Shown here piece after piece: positions 52,737-61,856 of a stretch of DNA of 64,000 nt (position 1 is its first letter; every line of letters begins with the position of its first letter). Below the pieces are notes generated by a model. That model was not told where the DNA came from and made no database searches. It saw nothing but the letters and a program-made list of their open reading frames with translations. A program made the position numbers and the translations under genes. Location: assembly GCA_963822695.1 (NCBI GenBank), contig CAWGJH010000006.1, positions 186,001 to 250,000 of the forward strand, written 5' to 3'. This stretch comes from GCA-003244245 sp963822695 (GTDB lineage Bacteria > Actinomycetota > Actinomycetes > Mycobacteriales > Pseudonocardiaceae).

Positions 52737-53054
52737 ATGGCCGTCGTAAAGATCAACGCAATTGAGGTGCCGGAAGGCGCGGGTCCCGAGTTGGAGCGCC
52801 GGTTCTCGGCCCGCCACGGGGCGGTGGAGTCCGCCCCAGGTTTTCTCGGCTTTGAGCTGCTGCGCCCCGTAGCCGGAGACAACCGGTACTTCGTCTACAC
52901 CAAGTGGGAGACCGAGGAGCACTTCCAAGCCTGGCGTAACGGCCCGGCGATGGAAGCACACTCTGGCGAGCGGGCGAAACCAGTGGCGAGCGGCTCGGCA
53001 CTCCTGGAGTTCGAGGTCGTGCAGTCCGCCGAGCCGTCCCCCGGTACCCCCTAG
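52737..53054 (+). CDS. mhuD: MhuD-like haem-degrading monooxygenase (ABM fold)
   Basis: This is a 105-residue protein collinear with mycobacterial MhuD: Asn7 (VKINAIEVP), Trp66 (FQAWRNGP) and His75 (AHSGER) are all in place. The ABM ferredoxin-like fold binds haem and releases iron for nutrition. An FhuF-like reductase with an IdeR-like box lies 3 kb downstream. The gene is convergent with clpC, with a strong terminator between them. Confidence 0.88.
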   Translation: MAVVKINAIEVPEGAGPELERRFSARHGAVESAPGFLGFELLRPVAGDNRYFVYTKWETEEHFQAWRNGPAMEAHSGERAKPVASGSALLEFEVVQSAEPSPGTP

Positions 53055-53103
53055 CCCCCATTCGCCGGCCGAATAGCGGTCCGGAACCCGGTGAATCAAC
53101 GAC

Positions 53104-53139
53104 AACCGGGGCGACTCCCCGGAGGGAGTCGCCCCGGTT
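53104..53139. terminator. Perfect 16-bp bidirectional terminator hairpin
   Basis: AACCGGGGCGACTCCC (53104-53119) pairs perfectly with GGGAGTCGCCCCGGTT (53124-53139) across the loop CGGA, and T-rich ends flank both sides. It separates the convergent mhuD and clpC genes. Confidence 0.9.
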
Positions 53140-53150
53140 TCACCGTCAAC

Positions 53151-55679
53151 TCAGTCGGAGCTTGGGGCGCTGTCCAGGTCGACTAGGGGGGCGTCGGGCA
53201 CCCGCAACGTCTTTGCCACGCCACGGAATACGAGTCGAGCGTCGTCGACCGGGCCCTCACCGTCCCAGTTCTCGGTGTCGACGATGACGATCTGCCCAGG
53301 CTCGATCTCGCCGAACAGGATCTTCTCCGACAGCTGGTCCTCGATCTCCCGCTGGATGGTCCGGCGCAGCGGCCGCGCTCCTAACACGGGATCGAATCCG
53401 CGCTTGGCAAGGAGTTTTTTGGCCGTCGTGGTGAGCTCCAGCTCCATGTCCTTGTTGCGGAGCTGGACCTCTACCCGGGTGATCATCAGGTCCACCATCG
53501 TGATGATCTCGTTCTCAGTGAGCTGATGGAAGACGATCGTGTCGTCGATCCGGTTGAGGAACTCCGGGCGGAAGTGCTTCTTGACCTCGTCGTTGACCTT
53601 GCTCTTCATCCGCTCGTAGGTCGAGCTCTCGTCATTGCTCGCCGAGAAGCCCAGACCCACCGCCTTGGAGATGTCCGAGGTGCCGAGGTTGGTGGTAAAA
53701 ATGATCACAGTGTTCTTGAAGTCCACCGTGCGGCCTTGGCCATCGGTCAGCCGACCGTCCTCCAACACCTGCAGCAGCGTGTTGTACACCTCCTGGTGCG
53801 CCTTCTCGATCTCATCGAAGAGCACCACCGAGAACGGCTTGCGGCGAACCTTTTCGGTGAGCTGGCCACCCTCCTCGTAACCCACGTATCCAGGAGGAGC
53901 ACCGAAGAGCCGGGATGCGGTGTAGCGGTCGTGAAACTCACCCATGTCGATCTGGATGAGTGCGTTGTCATCACCGAACAGGAACTGCGCCAGCGCCTTG
54001 GACAGCTCAGTCTTACCCACGCCGGAGGGGCCGGCGAAGATGAACGAGCCGGAGGGTCGCCTGGGGTCCTTCAGGCCTGCCCGGGTCCGACGGATCGCCT
54101 TGGACACGGCCTTGACCGCCTCATGCTGGCCGATGATCCGTTTGTGCAGCTCGTCCTCCATGCGCAGCAGCCGGGTGGTCTCCTGCTCGGTGAGCTTGAA
54201 CACCGGGATTCCGGTCCAGTTGGCCAGCACCTCGGCGATCTGCTCGTCATCGACCTCGGCGACGACGTCGAGGTCACCGGCCTTCCATTGCTTCTCCCGG
54301 TCGGACTTCTTGATCAGTAGCTGCTTCTCCGAGTCGCGCAGCTTCGCGGCGCGCTCGAAGTCCTGAGCGTCGATGGCTGATTCCTTGTCCCGACGCACCG
54401 CAGCAATCTTCTCGTCGAAGTCGCGCAGGTCCGGCGGCGCGGTCATCCGGCGGATCCGCATCCGAGCGCCGGCTTCGTCGATCAGGTCGATCGCCTTGTC
54501 CGGCAGGAACCGGTCGTTAATGTAGCGATCGGCCAGCGTGGCGGCTGACACCAAAGCGCTGTCGGTGATGGACACCCGGTGGTGCGCCTCGTAGCGGTCC
54601 CGCAGGCCCTTGAGGATCTCGATGGTGTGATCGATGCCCGGCTCATTGACCTGGATCGGCTGGAACCGACGCTCCAGCGCGGGGTCCTTCTCCACGTACT
54701 TGCGGTATTCGTCCAGCGTGGTTGCACCGATGGTCTGCAGCTCGCCACGCGCCAGCATCGGCTTGAGGATCGACGCGGCGTCGATCGCTCCCTCCGCGGC
54801 ACCGGCCCCGACCAACGTGTGCATCTCGTCGATGAACAGGATGATGTCGCCGCGGGTGCGGATCTCCTTGAGTACCTTCTTCAGGCGCTCCTCGAAGTCA
54901 CCGCGGTACCGGGAGCCCGCCACCAGCGAGCCGAGGTCCAGGGTATAAAGCTGCTTGTCCTTGAGCGTCTCGGGCACCTCACCCTTGACGATGTTCTGCG
55001 CGAGCCCCTCAACGACGGCGGTCTTGCCGACGCCAGCCTCGCCGATGAGCACCGGGTTGTTTTTGGTGCGCCGGGACAGTACCTGCATGACCCGCTCGAT
55101 TTCCTTACCTCGCCCGATCACCGGGTCCAGCTTGCCCTCGCGGGCGCTGGCGGTGAGATTGCGGCCGAACTGGTCGAGCACCAGGGAGGACGATGGGGTG
55201 CCCTCGCCGCGCCCTGAGCCAGACTCCGCGGGCTCCTTACCCTGGTAACCCGACAGCAGCTGCAGTACCTGCTGGCGCACCCGGTTGAGGTCGGCGCCCA
55301 GCTTCACCAGCACTTGCGCGGCCACGCCCTCACCCTCGCGGATGAGCCCGAGCAGGATGTGCTCGGTGCCGATGTAGTTGTGGCCAAGCTGCAGCGCCTC
55401 ACGCAGCGAGAGCTCCAGTACCTTTTTGGCTCGTGGGGTGAACGGGATGTGCCCCGAGGGCGCCTGCTGGCCCTGGCCGATGATCTCCTCGACCTGCTGG
55501 CGCACGCCTTCCAGGGCGATTCCCAGTGATTCGAGGGCCTTGGCCGCGACACCCTCACCCTCGTGGATCAGACCCAGCAGGATGTGCTCGGTGCCGATGT
55601 AGTTGTGGTTGAGCATCCTGGCCTCTTCCTGGGCCAGCACAACCACCCGCCGCGCGCGGTCGGTGAACCTTTCAAACAT
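53151..55679 (-). CDS. clpC: ClpC AAA+ unfoldase
   Basis: This 842-residue protein has two Clp_N repeats (about 1-150), AAA1 with P-loop GEAGVGKT, a UVR segment (DAQDFERAAKLRDSEKQL) in the M domain, AAA2 with P-loop GPSGVGKT, and the C-terminal D2 small domain. As ClpC it unfolds proteins for ClpP. It ends with an acidic tail (DLDSAPSSD). No CtsR or McsB is encoded nearby. The upstream 296 bases (55680-55975) are the divergent promoter region with the FhuF-like gene. Confidence 0.97.
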   Translation of the reverse strand: MFERFTDRARRVVVLAQEEARMLNHNYIGTEHILLGLIHEGEGVAAKALESLGIALEGVRQQVEEIIGQGQQAPSGHIPFTPRAKKVLELSLREALQLGHNYIGTEHILLGLIREGEGVAAQVLVKLGADLNRVRQQVLQLLSGYQGKEPAESGSGRGEGTPSSSLVLDQFGRNLTASAREGKLDPVIGRGKEIERVMQVLSRRTKNNPVLIGEAGVGKTAVVEGLAQNIVKGEVPETLKDKQLYTLDLGSLVAGSRYRGDFEERLKKVLKEIRTRGDIILFIDEMHTLVGAGAAEGAIDAASILKPMLARGELQTIGATTLDEYRKYVEKDPALERRFQPIQVNEPGIDHTIEILKGLRDRYEAHHRVSITDSALVSAATLADRYINDRFLPDKAIDLIDEAGARMRIRRMTAPPDLRDFDEKIAAVRRDKESAIDAQDFERAAKLRDSEKQLLIKKSDREKQWKAGDLDVVAEVDDEQIAEVLANWTGIPVFKLTEQETTRLLRMEDELHKRIIGQHEAVKAVSKAIRRTRAGLKDPRRPSGSFIFAGPSGVGKTELSKALAQFLFGDDNALIQIDMGEFHDRYTASRLFGAPPGYVGYEEGGQLTEKVRRKPFSVVLFDEIEKAHQEVYNTLLQVLEDGRLTDGQGRTVDFKNTVIIFTTNLGTSDISKAVGLGFSASNDESSTYERMKSKVNDEVKKHFRPEFLNRIDDTIVFHQLTENEIITMVDLMITRVEVQLRNKDMELELTTTAKKLLAKRGFDPVLGARPLRRTIQREIEDQLSEKILFGEIEPGQIVIVDTENWDGEGPVDDARLVFRGVAKTLRVPDAPLVDLDSAPSSD

Positions 55680-55935
55680 TGTGCACTCCTGACTGCCGCG
55701 CCATGGTGGCGCAGCCGGTACTGGGTCAGACAGTCCGTGCCGTCACTGTAGCTCCCGGACGGTCATCCTCGCTCTCGAACTGCTGCCAGGCTCCCCTGCT
55801 GCAACGTGCTACCGCTGGTCAGGATTCCGCAGCGCGACGCCTGTCCGCTCAGGGTGAACGAGACCGTCCCGCCCGGGTAGTCCCGGCGCGGCAGAGGGTG
55901 CTCGCGAGCAATCCGACTGCTAGGTTTGGACGGCG

Positions 55936-55954
55936 TTAGGTAAGGCAAACCTGT
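55936..55954 (+). promoter_or_regulatory. Candidate IdeR/DtxR iron box
   Basis: TTAGGTAAGGCAAACCTGT matches the IdeR consensus (TTAGGTTAGGCTAACCTAA) at 15 of 19 positions and lies 22 bases before the FhuF-like start. It predicts iron-dependent repression of that gene. Confidence 0.75.
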
Positions 55955-55975
55955 TTTGGAGAAAGCGACCCGGAC

Positions 55976-56923
55976 ATGACCGCAGGGGAGAGGCTCGTTC
56001 CGCACGCTAAGGTGCCTAAGGTGCCTACCCGGGAGCCACCGGGAGCGAGTCAGCCTCGCGGCACGCACCCACTGGCCACGTCGGTGGCTACGGTGGATCA
56101 TGCGGTAAGATTGCTGTCCTTCCGGGTGTGTGACCAGACGTTCGACGAGCCCAGTTCTCACCAGCGCAGCGCCCCGTGGATCGCGTGTGACCAAGCCCTG
56201 TCCGATCCCGACTTTTTCGCGCGGTGGCGGGCGACGGTCGCGCAACGGCTAGCCGAGCAGTACCCCCACGGCCCGGAGAAGACCCACGTCCCGGAGAAGA
56301 CCACCGGCGGCTACGTCCTGCAGTGGTATCTGGTCATCCCCAGCTACCTCGGCGCGTTGGTGTTCCACTCCGCCCGGCGGGTGCCCAAGCTATCGCCGCG
56401 GCAGCTCGGATTCCGGCTCGATCCGGCGGCGCTGCAGGAGGTGGCGCTGCGCCCGGGCCGATTCTGGTGCTTACCCGGTGATCCCGACGCTGGCCATCCC
56501 GATGCTGTGCCGGTGCCCGACGAGGCGGCGCTGGGGGCGGTACTGCGCCGTCAAGTGATCGCGCACGCCACCCGCTTCCTCGCCGTCTACGACCCGCAGG
56601 TGCGTTTCGGGCACCGCACGCAGTGGGCAACGGTAACCGACGTGCTGGACAGCGGCCTGCTGCTCGCGGGGCGCTCGTTCGGGTCACCGCAGGCCGGTGC
56701 CGCCGATGCGCGGCTGGTGCTCGCCGACGGCGAGAAACCGCTCACCTCAGCGTCGACGATTTACCAGGTGACCGACGAACGCGGACGCACCTACTGGACC
56801 CGCCGACGCGGCTCATGCTGCTTTCTTTACGCGCTGCCCGGGGTCGAGCGTCCCTGCGCCAGCTGCCCGCGGATCAACGACGGCGAACGGGCCCGTATCT
56901 TCGGCACGCGCGACCCGGCCTGA
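55976..56923 (+). CDS. FhuF-like [2Fe-2S] ferric-siderophore reductase
   Basis: This is a 315-residue protein. The C terminus carries RRGSCCFLYALPGVERPC and then ASCPRI, the C-C-x(10)-C-x(2)-C cluster that binds the unusual [2Fe-2S] centre of FhuF. The rest is helical with AVRLLSFR near the N terminus. FhuF-type proteins release iron from siderophores in the cytoplasm. The start follows GGAGAAAG, and the IdeR-like box lies upstream. There is no transporter gene adjacent. Confidence 0.85.
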   Translation: MTAGERLVPHAKVPKVPTREPPGASQPRGTHPLATSVATVDHAVRLLSFRVCDQTFDEPSSHQRSAPWIACDQALSDPDFFARWRATVAQRLAEQYPHGPEKTHVPEKTTGGYVLQWYLVIPSYLGALVFHSARRVPKLSPRQLGFRLDPAALQEVALRPGRFWCLPGDPDAGHPDAVPVPDEAALGAVLRRQVIAHATRFLAVYDPQVRFGHRTQWATVTDVLDSGLLLAGRSFGSPQAGAADARLVLADGEKPLTSASTIYQVTDERGRTYWTRRRGSCCFLYALPGVERPCASCPRINDGERARIFGTRDPA

Positions 56924-57064
56924 GCCCCTCGCAAACCGTCTCTTCAGCGCCTGTCGATCCGTCTGTGGAACCGTCGTCGAACCACAGGTGCGACCTGAGC
57001 GTTTATCGTGATGCGGGCAAAACTGCTCGCGAGGTGTTCATACTTCGAGGGAGGGAGCCGTCCG

Positions 57065-57568
57065 ATGGTGAGCCTGGTGAAGGGTTTCGCAGGCAAGCCC
57101 GCGCATGCCCCGCTGACCGACGTCGGTATCGGTGCCTACACCGCCGGCGTCGCGATGCTCGTGGCCGGCGCGGCCGGGTTTCAGCAAGCCGCGATGGCCA
57201 CCGCTTCAGTGATCACGATAGCGGTCGGACTCATCGCCGCCATACCGACCATCATCACCGGCCTGGTGGACTTGTTCGGTATTCCCGCAGATGCGCCCGC
57301 GCGCACCCTTGGATGGTGGCACCTGACCCTGATGGCCAGCGCCACCGGCATGTTCGCCGGAACGTTCCGGTTGCAGTTGGCCGGGTACTCCAGCGGTAAG
57401 ATCATCACGTCGGCTTTGACCCTCGGGGTCATCTCCTGGGTGCTCCTGTTGGTCGGCGGCTACCTCGGTGGCGCACTCACCTTCGTCTACGGAGTCCGGG
57501 TACTCAAGCACCCCCACGCAGCTATGGTTGATGCGCTCATTCCCGGTCGCGCCGACCATACTGACTAA
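57065..57568 (+). CDS. DUF2231-like four-helix membrane protein
   Basis: About 167 residues from ATG at 57065 after GAGGGAG. Four hydrophobic segments are separated by short loops. The conserved pattern HAPLTDVGIGAYTAG and a C-terminal YGVRVLKHPH fit the DUF2231 family, membrane proteins of unknown function with some haem-related members. A strong terminator follows. Confidence 0.8.
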   Translation: MVSLVKGFAGKPAHAPLTDVGIGAYTAGVAMLVAGAAGFQQAAMATASVITIAVGLIAAIPTIITGLVDLFGIPADAPARTLGWWHLTLMASATGMFAGTFRLQLAGYSSGKIITSALTLGVISWVLLLVGGYLGGALTFVYGVRVLKHPHAAMVDALIPGRADHTD

Positions 57569-57622
57569 GGGCTGCACCCGTTGCCCGCAGCTAGACCGAT
57601 AGGAACATCCAGACCCGACAAC

Positions 57623-57657
57623 GCACCGGTGCCGTCTGGCTAGGACGGCACCGGTGC
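57623..57657. terminator. Perfect 14-bp hairpin between convergent genes
   Basis: GCACCGGTGCCGTC (57623-57636) pairs with GACGGCACCGGTGC (57644-57657) across a 7-base loop. It lies between the stop of the DUF2231 gene and the stop of lsr2. Confidence 0.85.
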
Positions 57658-57667
57658 ATACTGGGCC

Positions 57668-58015
57668 TCAGTTCCCCTTGTGGTAAGCGTCCAACACCTC
57701 AGCGGGGATGCGGCCACGGTCTGAGACGTTGTAACCGTTCTTGCGGGCCCACTCGCGGATCGCAGCGTTCTGTTCGCGGTCCACCGACGCCCGACCGGCG
57801 CCACTAGCCCGACGAGCCGGACCTGTGACCTTGCGACGCCCACCCGCCTTGCGGGCGTTGCTGACATAGTCGGCCAGTGAGCCACGCAGCTTCCCCGCGT
57901 TACCCGCCGACAGATCAATCTCGTAAGACACGCCGTCGATACCAAACTCAACGGTCTCTTCAGCGGTACCTCCATCGAGGTCATCGACCAAGGTTACGGT
58001 GACCTTCTGCGCCAT
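57668..58015 (-). CDS. lsr2: Lsr2 nucleoid-associated protein
   Basis: This 115-residue protein has N-terminal dimerisation strands (AQKVTVTLVDDLDGGTAEET, YEIDLS), a linker and the C-terminal DNA-binding helix pair with AIREWARKNGYNVSDRGRIP, the R-G-R AT-hook-like motif. It binds AT-rich DNA and silences acquired genes, which is relevant to the AT-richer methylase pair in this window. Confidence 0.96.
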   Translation of the reverse strand: MAQKVTVTLVDDLDGGTAEETVEFGIDGVSYEIDLSAGNAGKLRGSLADYVSNARKAGGRRKVTGPARRASGAGRASVDREQNAAIREWARKNGYNVSDRGRIPAEVLDAYHKGN

Positions 58016-58129
58016 GCGCGTCGTCCTCCCTCAGGGACGTGGTGGACGGAGCCATCGCACGACGACTCCAACAGACAACGAGTAGGTTAGCCCAATTCCG
58101 GGAGGATTGCGAAATCGACCCGCGTCCAG

Positions 58130-58290
58130 TCCACCCATTGTGGTCGTACCAGCGGAAACGCCGATGGCCTCACGGATACCTGAACCCATGTGCGCCATGC
58201 GCAGCCGGTCGATCCCCATTCCCATGCCGCCACTTGGCGGCATTCCGAACTCGACCAGACCCGCGGCACCGCGGTCTCGGAGACGCACTC
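58130..58290 (-). pseudogene. C-terminal remnant of lysyl-tRNA synthetase (lysS)
   Basis: The minus strand reads GLVEFGMPPSGGMGMGIDRL, the class II motif 3 of LysRS, then SGIREA, and in the next frame AFPLVRPQW, the normal end of the protein. Everything upstream is missing, and a frameshift breaks the tail. The position between coaX and lsr2 is where lysS usually lies in related genomes, so this is the scar of a deleted gene. Another LysRS must exist elsewhere in the genome. Confidence 0.75.
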
Positions 58291-58423
58291 GATCCCGCCA
58301 ACCACGCACCGCTTCAGGTACAGCCCTTCAGGTACAGCTCTGGGGTGATCCGCAGGTACAGGTCACGCTCGAGTGCGTTGGAGTACGTCACAAACGGCCG
58401 CACCGCGGCACGACGAACTGCAC

Positions 58424-58579
58424 GCGCGTCGCGCCCGTTCTTTCGGCTCCGTGGCCACCGCGTACGCCCAGCACCGGCCGGGCTACCTGGATGAGGCGGT
58501 GGCATGGGCACTGGAATCATTACCGAATGGCGGTCGAGTGCTCGATCCAGCCGCGGGCACCGGCAAGCTCACCGAGGTG
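58424..58579 (+). pseudogene. N-terminal fragment of a class I SAM methyltransferase
   Basis: The frame reads ARSFGSVATAYAQHRPGYLD, then GGRVLDPAAGTGKLTE (the SAM loop) and then loses similarity. Full proteins of this family are about 250 residues. It ends near a 38-bp imperfect direct repeat, so it was truncated by rearrangement. Confidence 0.65.
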
Positions 58580-58610
58580 CCGGGCCCGACATGCCTCGGG
58601 CCCAAGGGAC

Positions 58611-58690
58611 ACAAGCATCATGAGACGGTGTATGGGCTGGCTGGAAGGTGCACAAGCATCCATGAGACCGTGCGCCGGTGGGTTGGAAGG
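58611..58690 (+). repeat. Imperfect 38-39-bp direct repeat
   Basis: ACAAGCATCATGAGACGGTG begins the copy at 58611-58648. ACAAGCATCCATGAGACCGT begins the second copy at 58652-58690. Both end in TTGGAAGG or CTGGAAGG. They occupy the scar between the methyltransferase fragment and coaX. Confidence 0.7.
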
Positions 58691-58703
58691 ATGCATTCAG
58701 GAG

Positions 58704-59501
58704 TCAGCTGATGTTGCGCTTGAAGATCATTTTTAGGCCCAGGAGGGTGAGGTGGGGCGCGTGGTGCGTGATGGTCCGCGACTCGGCGATCAGCAGCGGG
58801 GCCAGCCCGCCGGTGGCGACCACGACCACATCAGCCTCGGCTCCTGGGGCAAGCTCCGCGGCGATCCGCTGCACCAGCCCGTCCACCTGCCCGGCGAAGC
58901 CGAACAGCAACCCGGACTGCAAGGCTTCCACGGTACTCTTGCCGATGACCGACCGAGGCCGGACGAGTTGCACCTTCACCAGCTGAGCCGCCCGGGCGGC
59001 GAGCGCATCCACCGAGATCTCGATGCCCGGAGCCAGCGCGCCACCGAGGAACTCCCCCCGCGCGCTGACCACGTCGAAATTGGTGGAGGTACCGAAGTCC
59101 ACCACGATCGCCGGGCCGCCGTAGAGGGTATAGGCGGCCAGCGTGTTGACGATCCGATCGGCGCCCAGCTCGCGTGGGTTGTCGTAGAGCAAGGGCACTC
59201 CGGTGCGTACCCCGGGCTCGACGATCACCCGCGGTAGCTGCGGCCAGTACCGGGCCACCATCACTTTCAGCTCACGCAGCAACGCGGGCACCGTGGACAG
59301 CGCAGCGATACCAGTGATCTTGTCAACGTACTCGCCGAGCAGCCCTCGGACGGTCAGCGCCATCTCGTCAGCGGTCATCCTGGCGTCAGCGCGCATCCGC
59401 CAGTCGTGCAGCAGGGTGGCGTCCTCGCCGGTGCCCCCCGGACTGTGATCGAACAGCCCGAGGACGATGTTGGTGTTGCCGATGTCTACGGTGAGCAGCA
59501 C
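58704..59501 (-). CDS. coaX: Type III pantothenate kinase
   Basis: This is a 265-residue protein with the ATP-binding DIGNTNIVLG, the pantothenate-site ELGADRIVNT, VVDFGTSTNFDV and GGALAPGIEISVDAL, all family signatures. It phosphorylates pantothenate in the first CoA step. It is encoded 12 bases after the panC-panD gene, so the CoA precursor genes are one operon. Confidence 0.95.
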   Translation of the reverse strand: MLLTVDIGNTNIVLGLFDHSPGGTGEDATLLHDWRMRADARMTADEMALTVRGLLGEYVDKITGIAALSTVPALLRELKVMVARYWPQLPRVIVEPGVRTGVPLLYDNPRELGADRIVNTLAAYTLYGGPAIVVDFGTSTNFDVVSARGEFLGGALAPGIEISVDALAARAAQLVKVQLVRPRSVIGKSTVEALQSGLLFGFAGQVDGLVQRIAAELAPGAEADVVVVATGGLAPLLIAESRTITHHAPHLTLLGLKMIFKRNIS

Positions 59502-59513
59502 CCGCTAGCCCTC

Positions 59514-60809
59514 TCAGCTCGCTACCTCACGGGGGAGCGCCGGGTCGCTGCCCTGGTGCACGATCCGATTGTCGGCGTCAACGAACACTACCCGGGGCCG
59601 GTAGTGCCGGGACTCGGTCTCGTCCATCGTGCCGTAGGCGATGAGGATCACCAGGTCGCCGGGTGCCACCAAATGCGCGGCGGCACCATTGATCCCGACC
59701 ATGCCGCTGCCCCGCGCGCCGGGGATGACGTAAGTCTCCAACCGGGCCCCGTTGGTGATATCCACGACTGCCACCCGCTCGCCGGCGAGCAGATCGGCGG
59801 CGTCCATGAGGTCCTCGTCCAGGGTCACCGACCCCACGTAATGCAAATCCGATCGGGTGACGGTGGCCCGGTGGATCTTGGACTTCAACATCGTCCGGAA
59901 CATCCCAGACCTCCTCGTGGCGTTCGAGTCGGGCGCAACGTCGGCGACACCCAGCACCAAGGCGACGTTGTCGATCAACCGCGTGGTCCCGACGGTGGCG
60001 GCCAGCAACAGCCGGGCCGGTCCCCGCTGCGGCGCTGGGCCGAGTTGGGGGTCGCGCAATGCCAGGTAGTCCAGCGCGACGGCGGGTTGCCCGGCCAACA
60101 CGTCGCTGGCCGCTGCGAGCACAGCGTCGGGACCATGCGCGCCGGCCTGGGCTCCGGCGCTCAGCGCCGCCGACACAGCGACCGCGGCGGCCCGCGCCTC
60201 GCCGTCCAGGTGGACGTTGCGGGACGATAGTGCGAGCCCATCAGGTTCTCGCACCGTGGCCACCCCGATCACCTGCACGCCCATCCGCAGGTCCTGCGCC
60301 ATCCGCTGGACGAGCACCAGTTGCTGGTAGTCCTTCTCGCCGAAGAACGCCCGATCCGGACCGACGATCCCGAACAGCTTGGCCACCACCGTGAGCACGG
60401 CGCCGAAATGACCTGGTCTGCTGGCGCCCTCCAACTCGTTACCCAGCGCTCCTGGCGCCACGGTGATGTCGGATCCGGGCGGCCACATCACCTCAACGCT
60501 GGGCACGAACACCAGCTCCACGCCCTCTTCCCGGCACAGGGCGAGATCGGCGTCCAACTGGCGGGGGTAGCGGTCCAGGTCATGGCGCGAGTCGAACTGC
60601 ACGGGGTTGAGGAAGATCGACACCACCGTGCTCGCACCCGGGGTGGCCTGGGCGGCTCGAATCAGCGCACGGTGGCCAGCGTGCAATGCTCCCATCGTCG
60701 GGACCAGCACCACCGGCTGCCCGGCCCGGCGCAGCGAACGCGTCACCGCGGACAGCGCGGCGGGATCGTCATGGACGGTCAGTTCGCTGCCGCGCAAGCC
60801 AGTCACCAT
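59514..60809 (-). CDS. panC/panD: In-frame fusion of pantothenate synthetase (PanC) and aspartate decarboxylase (PanD)
   Basis: This is a single 431-residue frame. Residues 1-302 are PanC (VLVPTMGALHAGHRALIRAA, FGEKDYQQL, SSRNVHL). Residues 303-431 are PanD, beginning MFRTMLKSKIHRATV with the self-cleavage Gly24-Ser25 in YVGSVTLD. No stop codon separates them. An intact ribosome site GAGGAGG (59916-59910) stands six bases before the PanD ATG at 59903, so both a fusion and free PanD could be made. PanD makes beta-alanine, which PanC joins to pantoate. The gene starts seven bases inside the DUF2520 gene. Confidence 0.92.
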   Translation of the reverse strand: MVTGLRGSELTVHDDPAALSAVTRSLRRAGQPVVLVPTMGALHAGHRALIRAAQATPGASTVVSIFLNPVQFDSRHDLDRYPRQLDADLALCREEGVELVFVPSVEVMWPPGSDITVAPGALGNELEGASRPGHFGAVLTVVAKLFGIVGPDRAFFGEKDYQQLVLVQRMAQDLRMGVQVIGVATVREPDGLALSSRNVHLDGEARAAAVAVSAALSAGAQAGAHGPDAVLAAASDVLAGQPAVALDYLALRDPQLGPAPQRGPARLLLAATVGTTRLIDNVALVLGVADVAPDSNATRRSGMFRTMLKSKIHRATVTRSDLHYVGSVTLDEDLMDAADLLAGERVAVVDITNGARLETYVIPGARGSGMVGINGAAAHLVAPGDLVILIAYGTMDETESRHYRPRVVFVDADNRIVHQGSDPALPREVAS

Positions 60810-61729
60810 CCCTCCCGCAGGGTCTTCCGGATCTGGGTGGCAGCGGCCGGGGCCAGCAGCCCAGCCGTCTCGGCCCGGTCGGCGGTCCTGCTCGCCTGCA
60901 CGCGGTAAGGATCGAGCAACTCCGGGGCGGACTGGGCGAGCGCCTGCAGGTGCAGCCGGACCGTGCCGATGTCGCCGCGGGTCACCGGCCCGGTCAAGGC
61001 GCGGTCGCCGTGCCGTAACGTGTTGTCCAGCGCTGCCTCCAGCAGGGGGCCCAGCAGGCGTTCGGCTGGCACCACGCCGGCATGCTCCAGCGCGTCCACC
61101 ACATCGCGCACCAGAGTGGCCAGATGGTTGGCCCCGTGCGCCAGCGCCGCGTGGTAAAGCGGCCGGGCCTCGGACGGGACGCGCACCGGCTCGGCGCCCA
61201 TCTCCAGCACCAGCGCCTCCCCGACGCTCCAGCCGGTCTCGTCGGCAACGGTGACGCCGACACAGGCCGCCGCTAACCGCGCGACGTCCTCCGCGCGCCC
61301 GGTAAATGTCATTGCGGGATGCAGCGCGAGCGGGAGCACGCGGGCGGCGATCGCCGGCGCCAGGACGTCCACCCCCCGAACACCATTGGTGTGCATCACG
61401 ATCTGACCGGCCCGGAACGCCCCGGTCGCGGCGAGCCCGGACACCAGGTCCGGCAGCACGTCATCGGGGACGGCCAGCAGCACCAGATCCGACCGTCGCA
61501 CCACGTCGTCGGGCGGCAACACCGGTGTATCGGGCAGCAGCTCCGCGGCCCGACGCAAGGACGACCGGGATACCGCGCTGACTCCGACCACCACGTGCCC
61601 AGCACCGGAGAGAGCGGCGCCAAGCACCGATCCCACTCGGCCGGCGGAGACGACGCCCACGGCCAGCCGCGCCGGACGGTCGGTCACGCCGCTGGACGCG
61701 GGTGCACCCGACCGTGGCGTCGTTGCCAT
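60803..61729 (-). CDS. DUF2520 Rossmann-fold protein (pantoate-pathway associated)
   Basis: This is a 308-residue protein. It has an N-terminal NAD(P)-binding fold (VGVVSAGRVGSVLGAAL), LVLLAVPDDVLPDLV, and an HPAMTFTG segment typical of DUF2520. The C-terminal domain is helical. These proteins are regularly encoded before panC in actinobacteria and resemble ketopantoate reductase, so a role in pantothenate synthesis is likely but unproven. It overlaps panC by seven bases. Confidence 0.88.
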   Translation of the reverse strand: MATTPRSGAPASSGVTDRPARLAVGVVSAGRVGSVLGAALSGAGHVVVGVSAVSRSSLRRAAELLPDTPVLPPDDVVRRSDLVLLAVPDDVLPDLVSGLAATGAFRAGQIVMHTNGVRGVDVLAPAIAARVLPLALHPAMTFTGRAEDVARLAAACVGVTVADETGWSVGEALVLEMGAEPVRVPSEARPLYHAALAHGANHLATLVRDVVDALEHAGVVPAERLLGPLLEAALDNTLRHGDRALTGPVTRGDIGTVRLHLQALAQSAPELLDPYRVQASRTADRAETAGLLAPAAATQIRKTLREGW

Positions 61730-61856
61730 TGCCGTCCTCCAGACGTTCCAGTCCCGCGCTGGCCGCAGGTACCGGACTGCCGCAGATTAACCCGCTTCAA
61801 CCGGGTGCGCCGGTCCGGGTGAGCAGCCTCACGTACCGGCGGTGCGAGGCGCTCAG

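Noticed and set aside
58031..58309. Intact 92-codon minus-strand gene
   Set aside because: Only the middle matches LysRS, the ends do not, and the true tail lies in another frame; treated as a pseudogene fragment.
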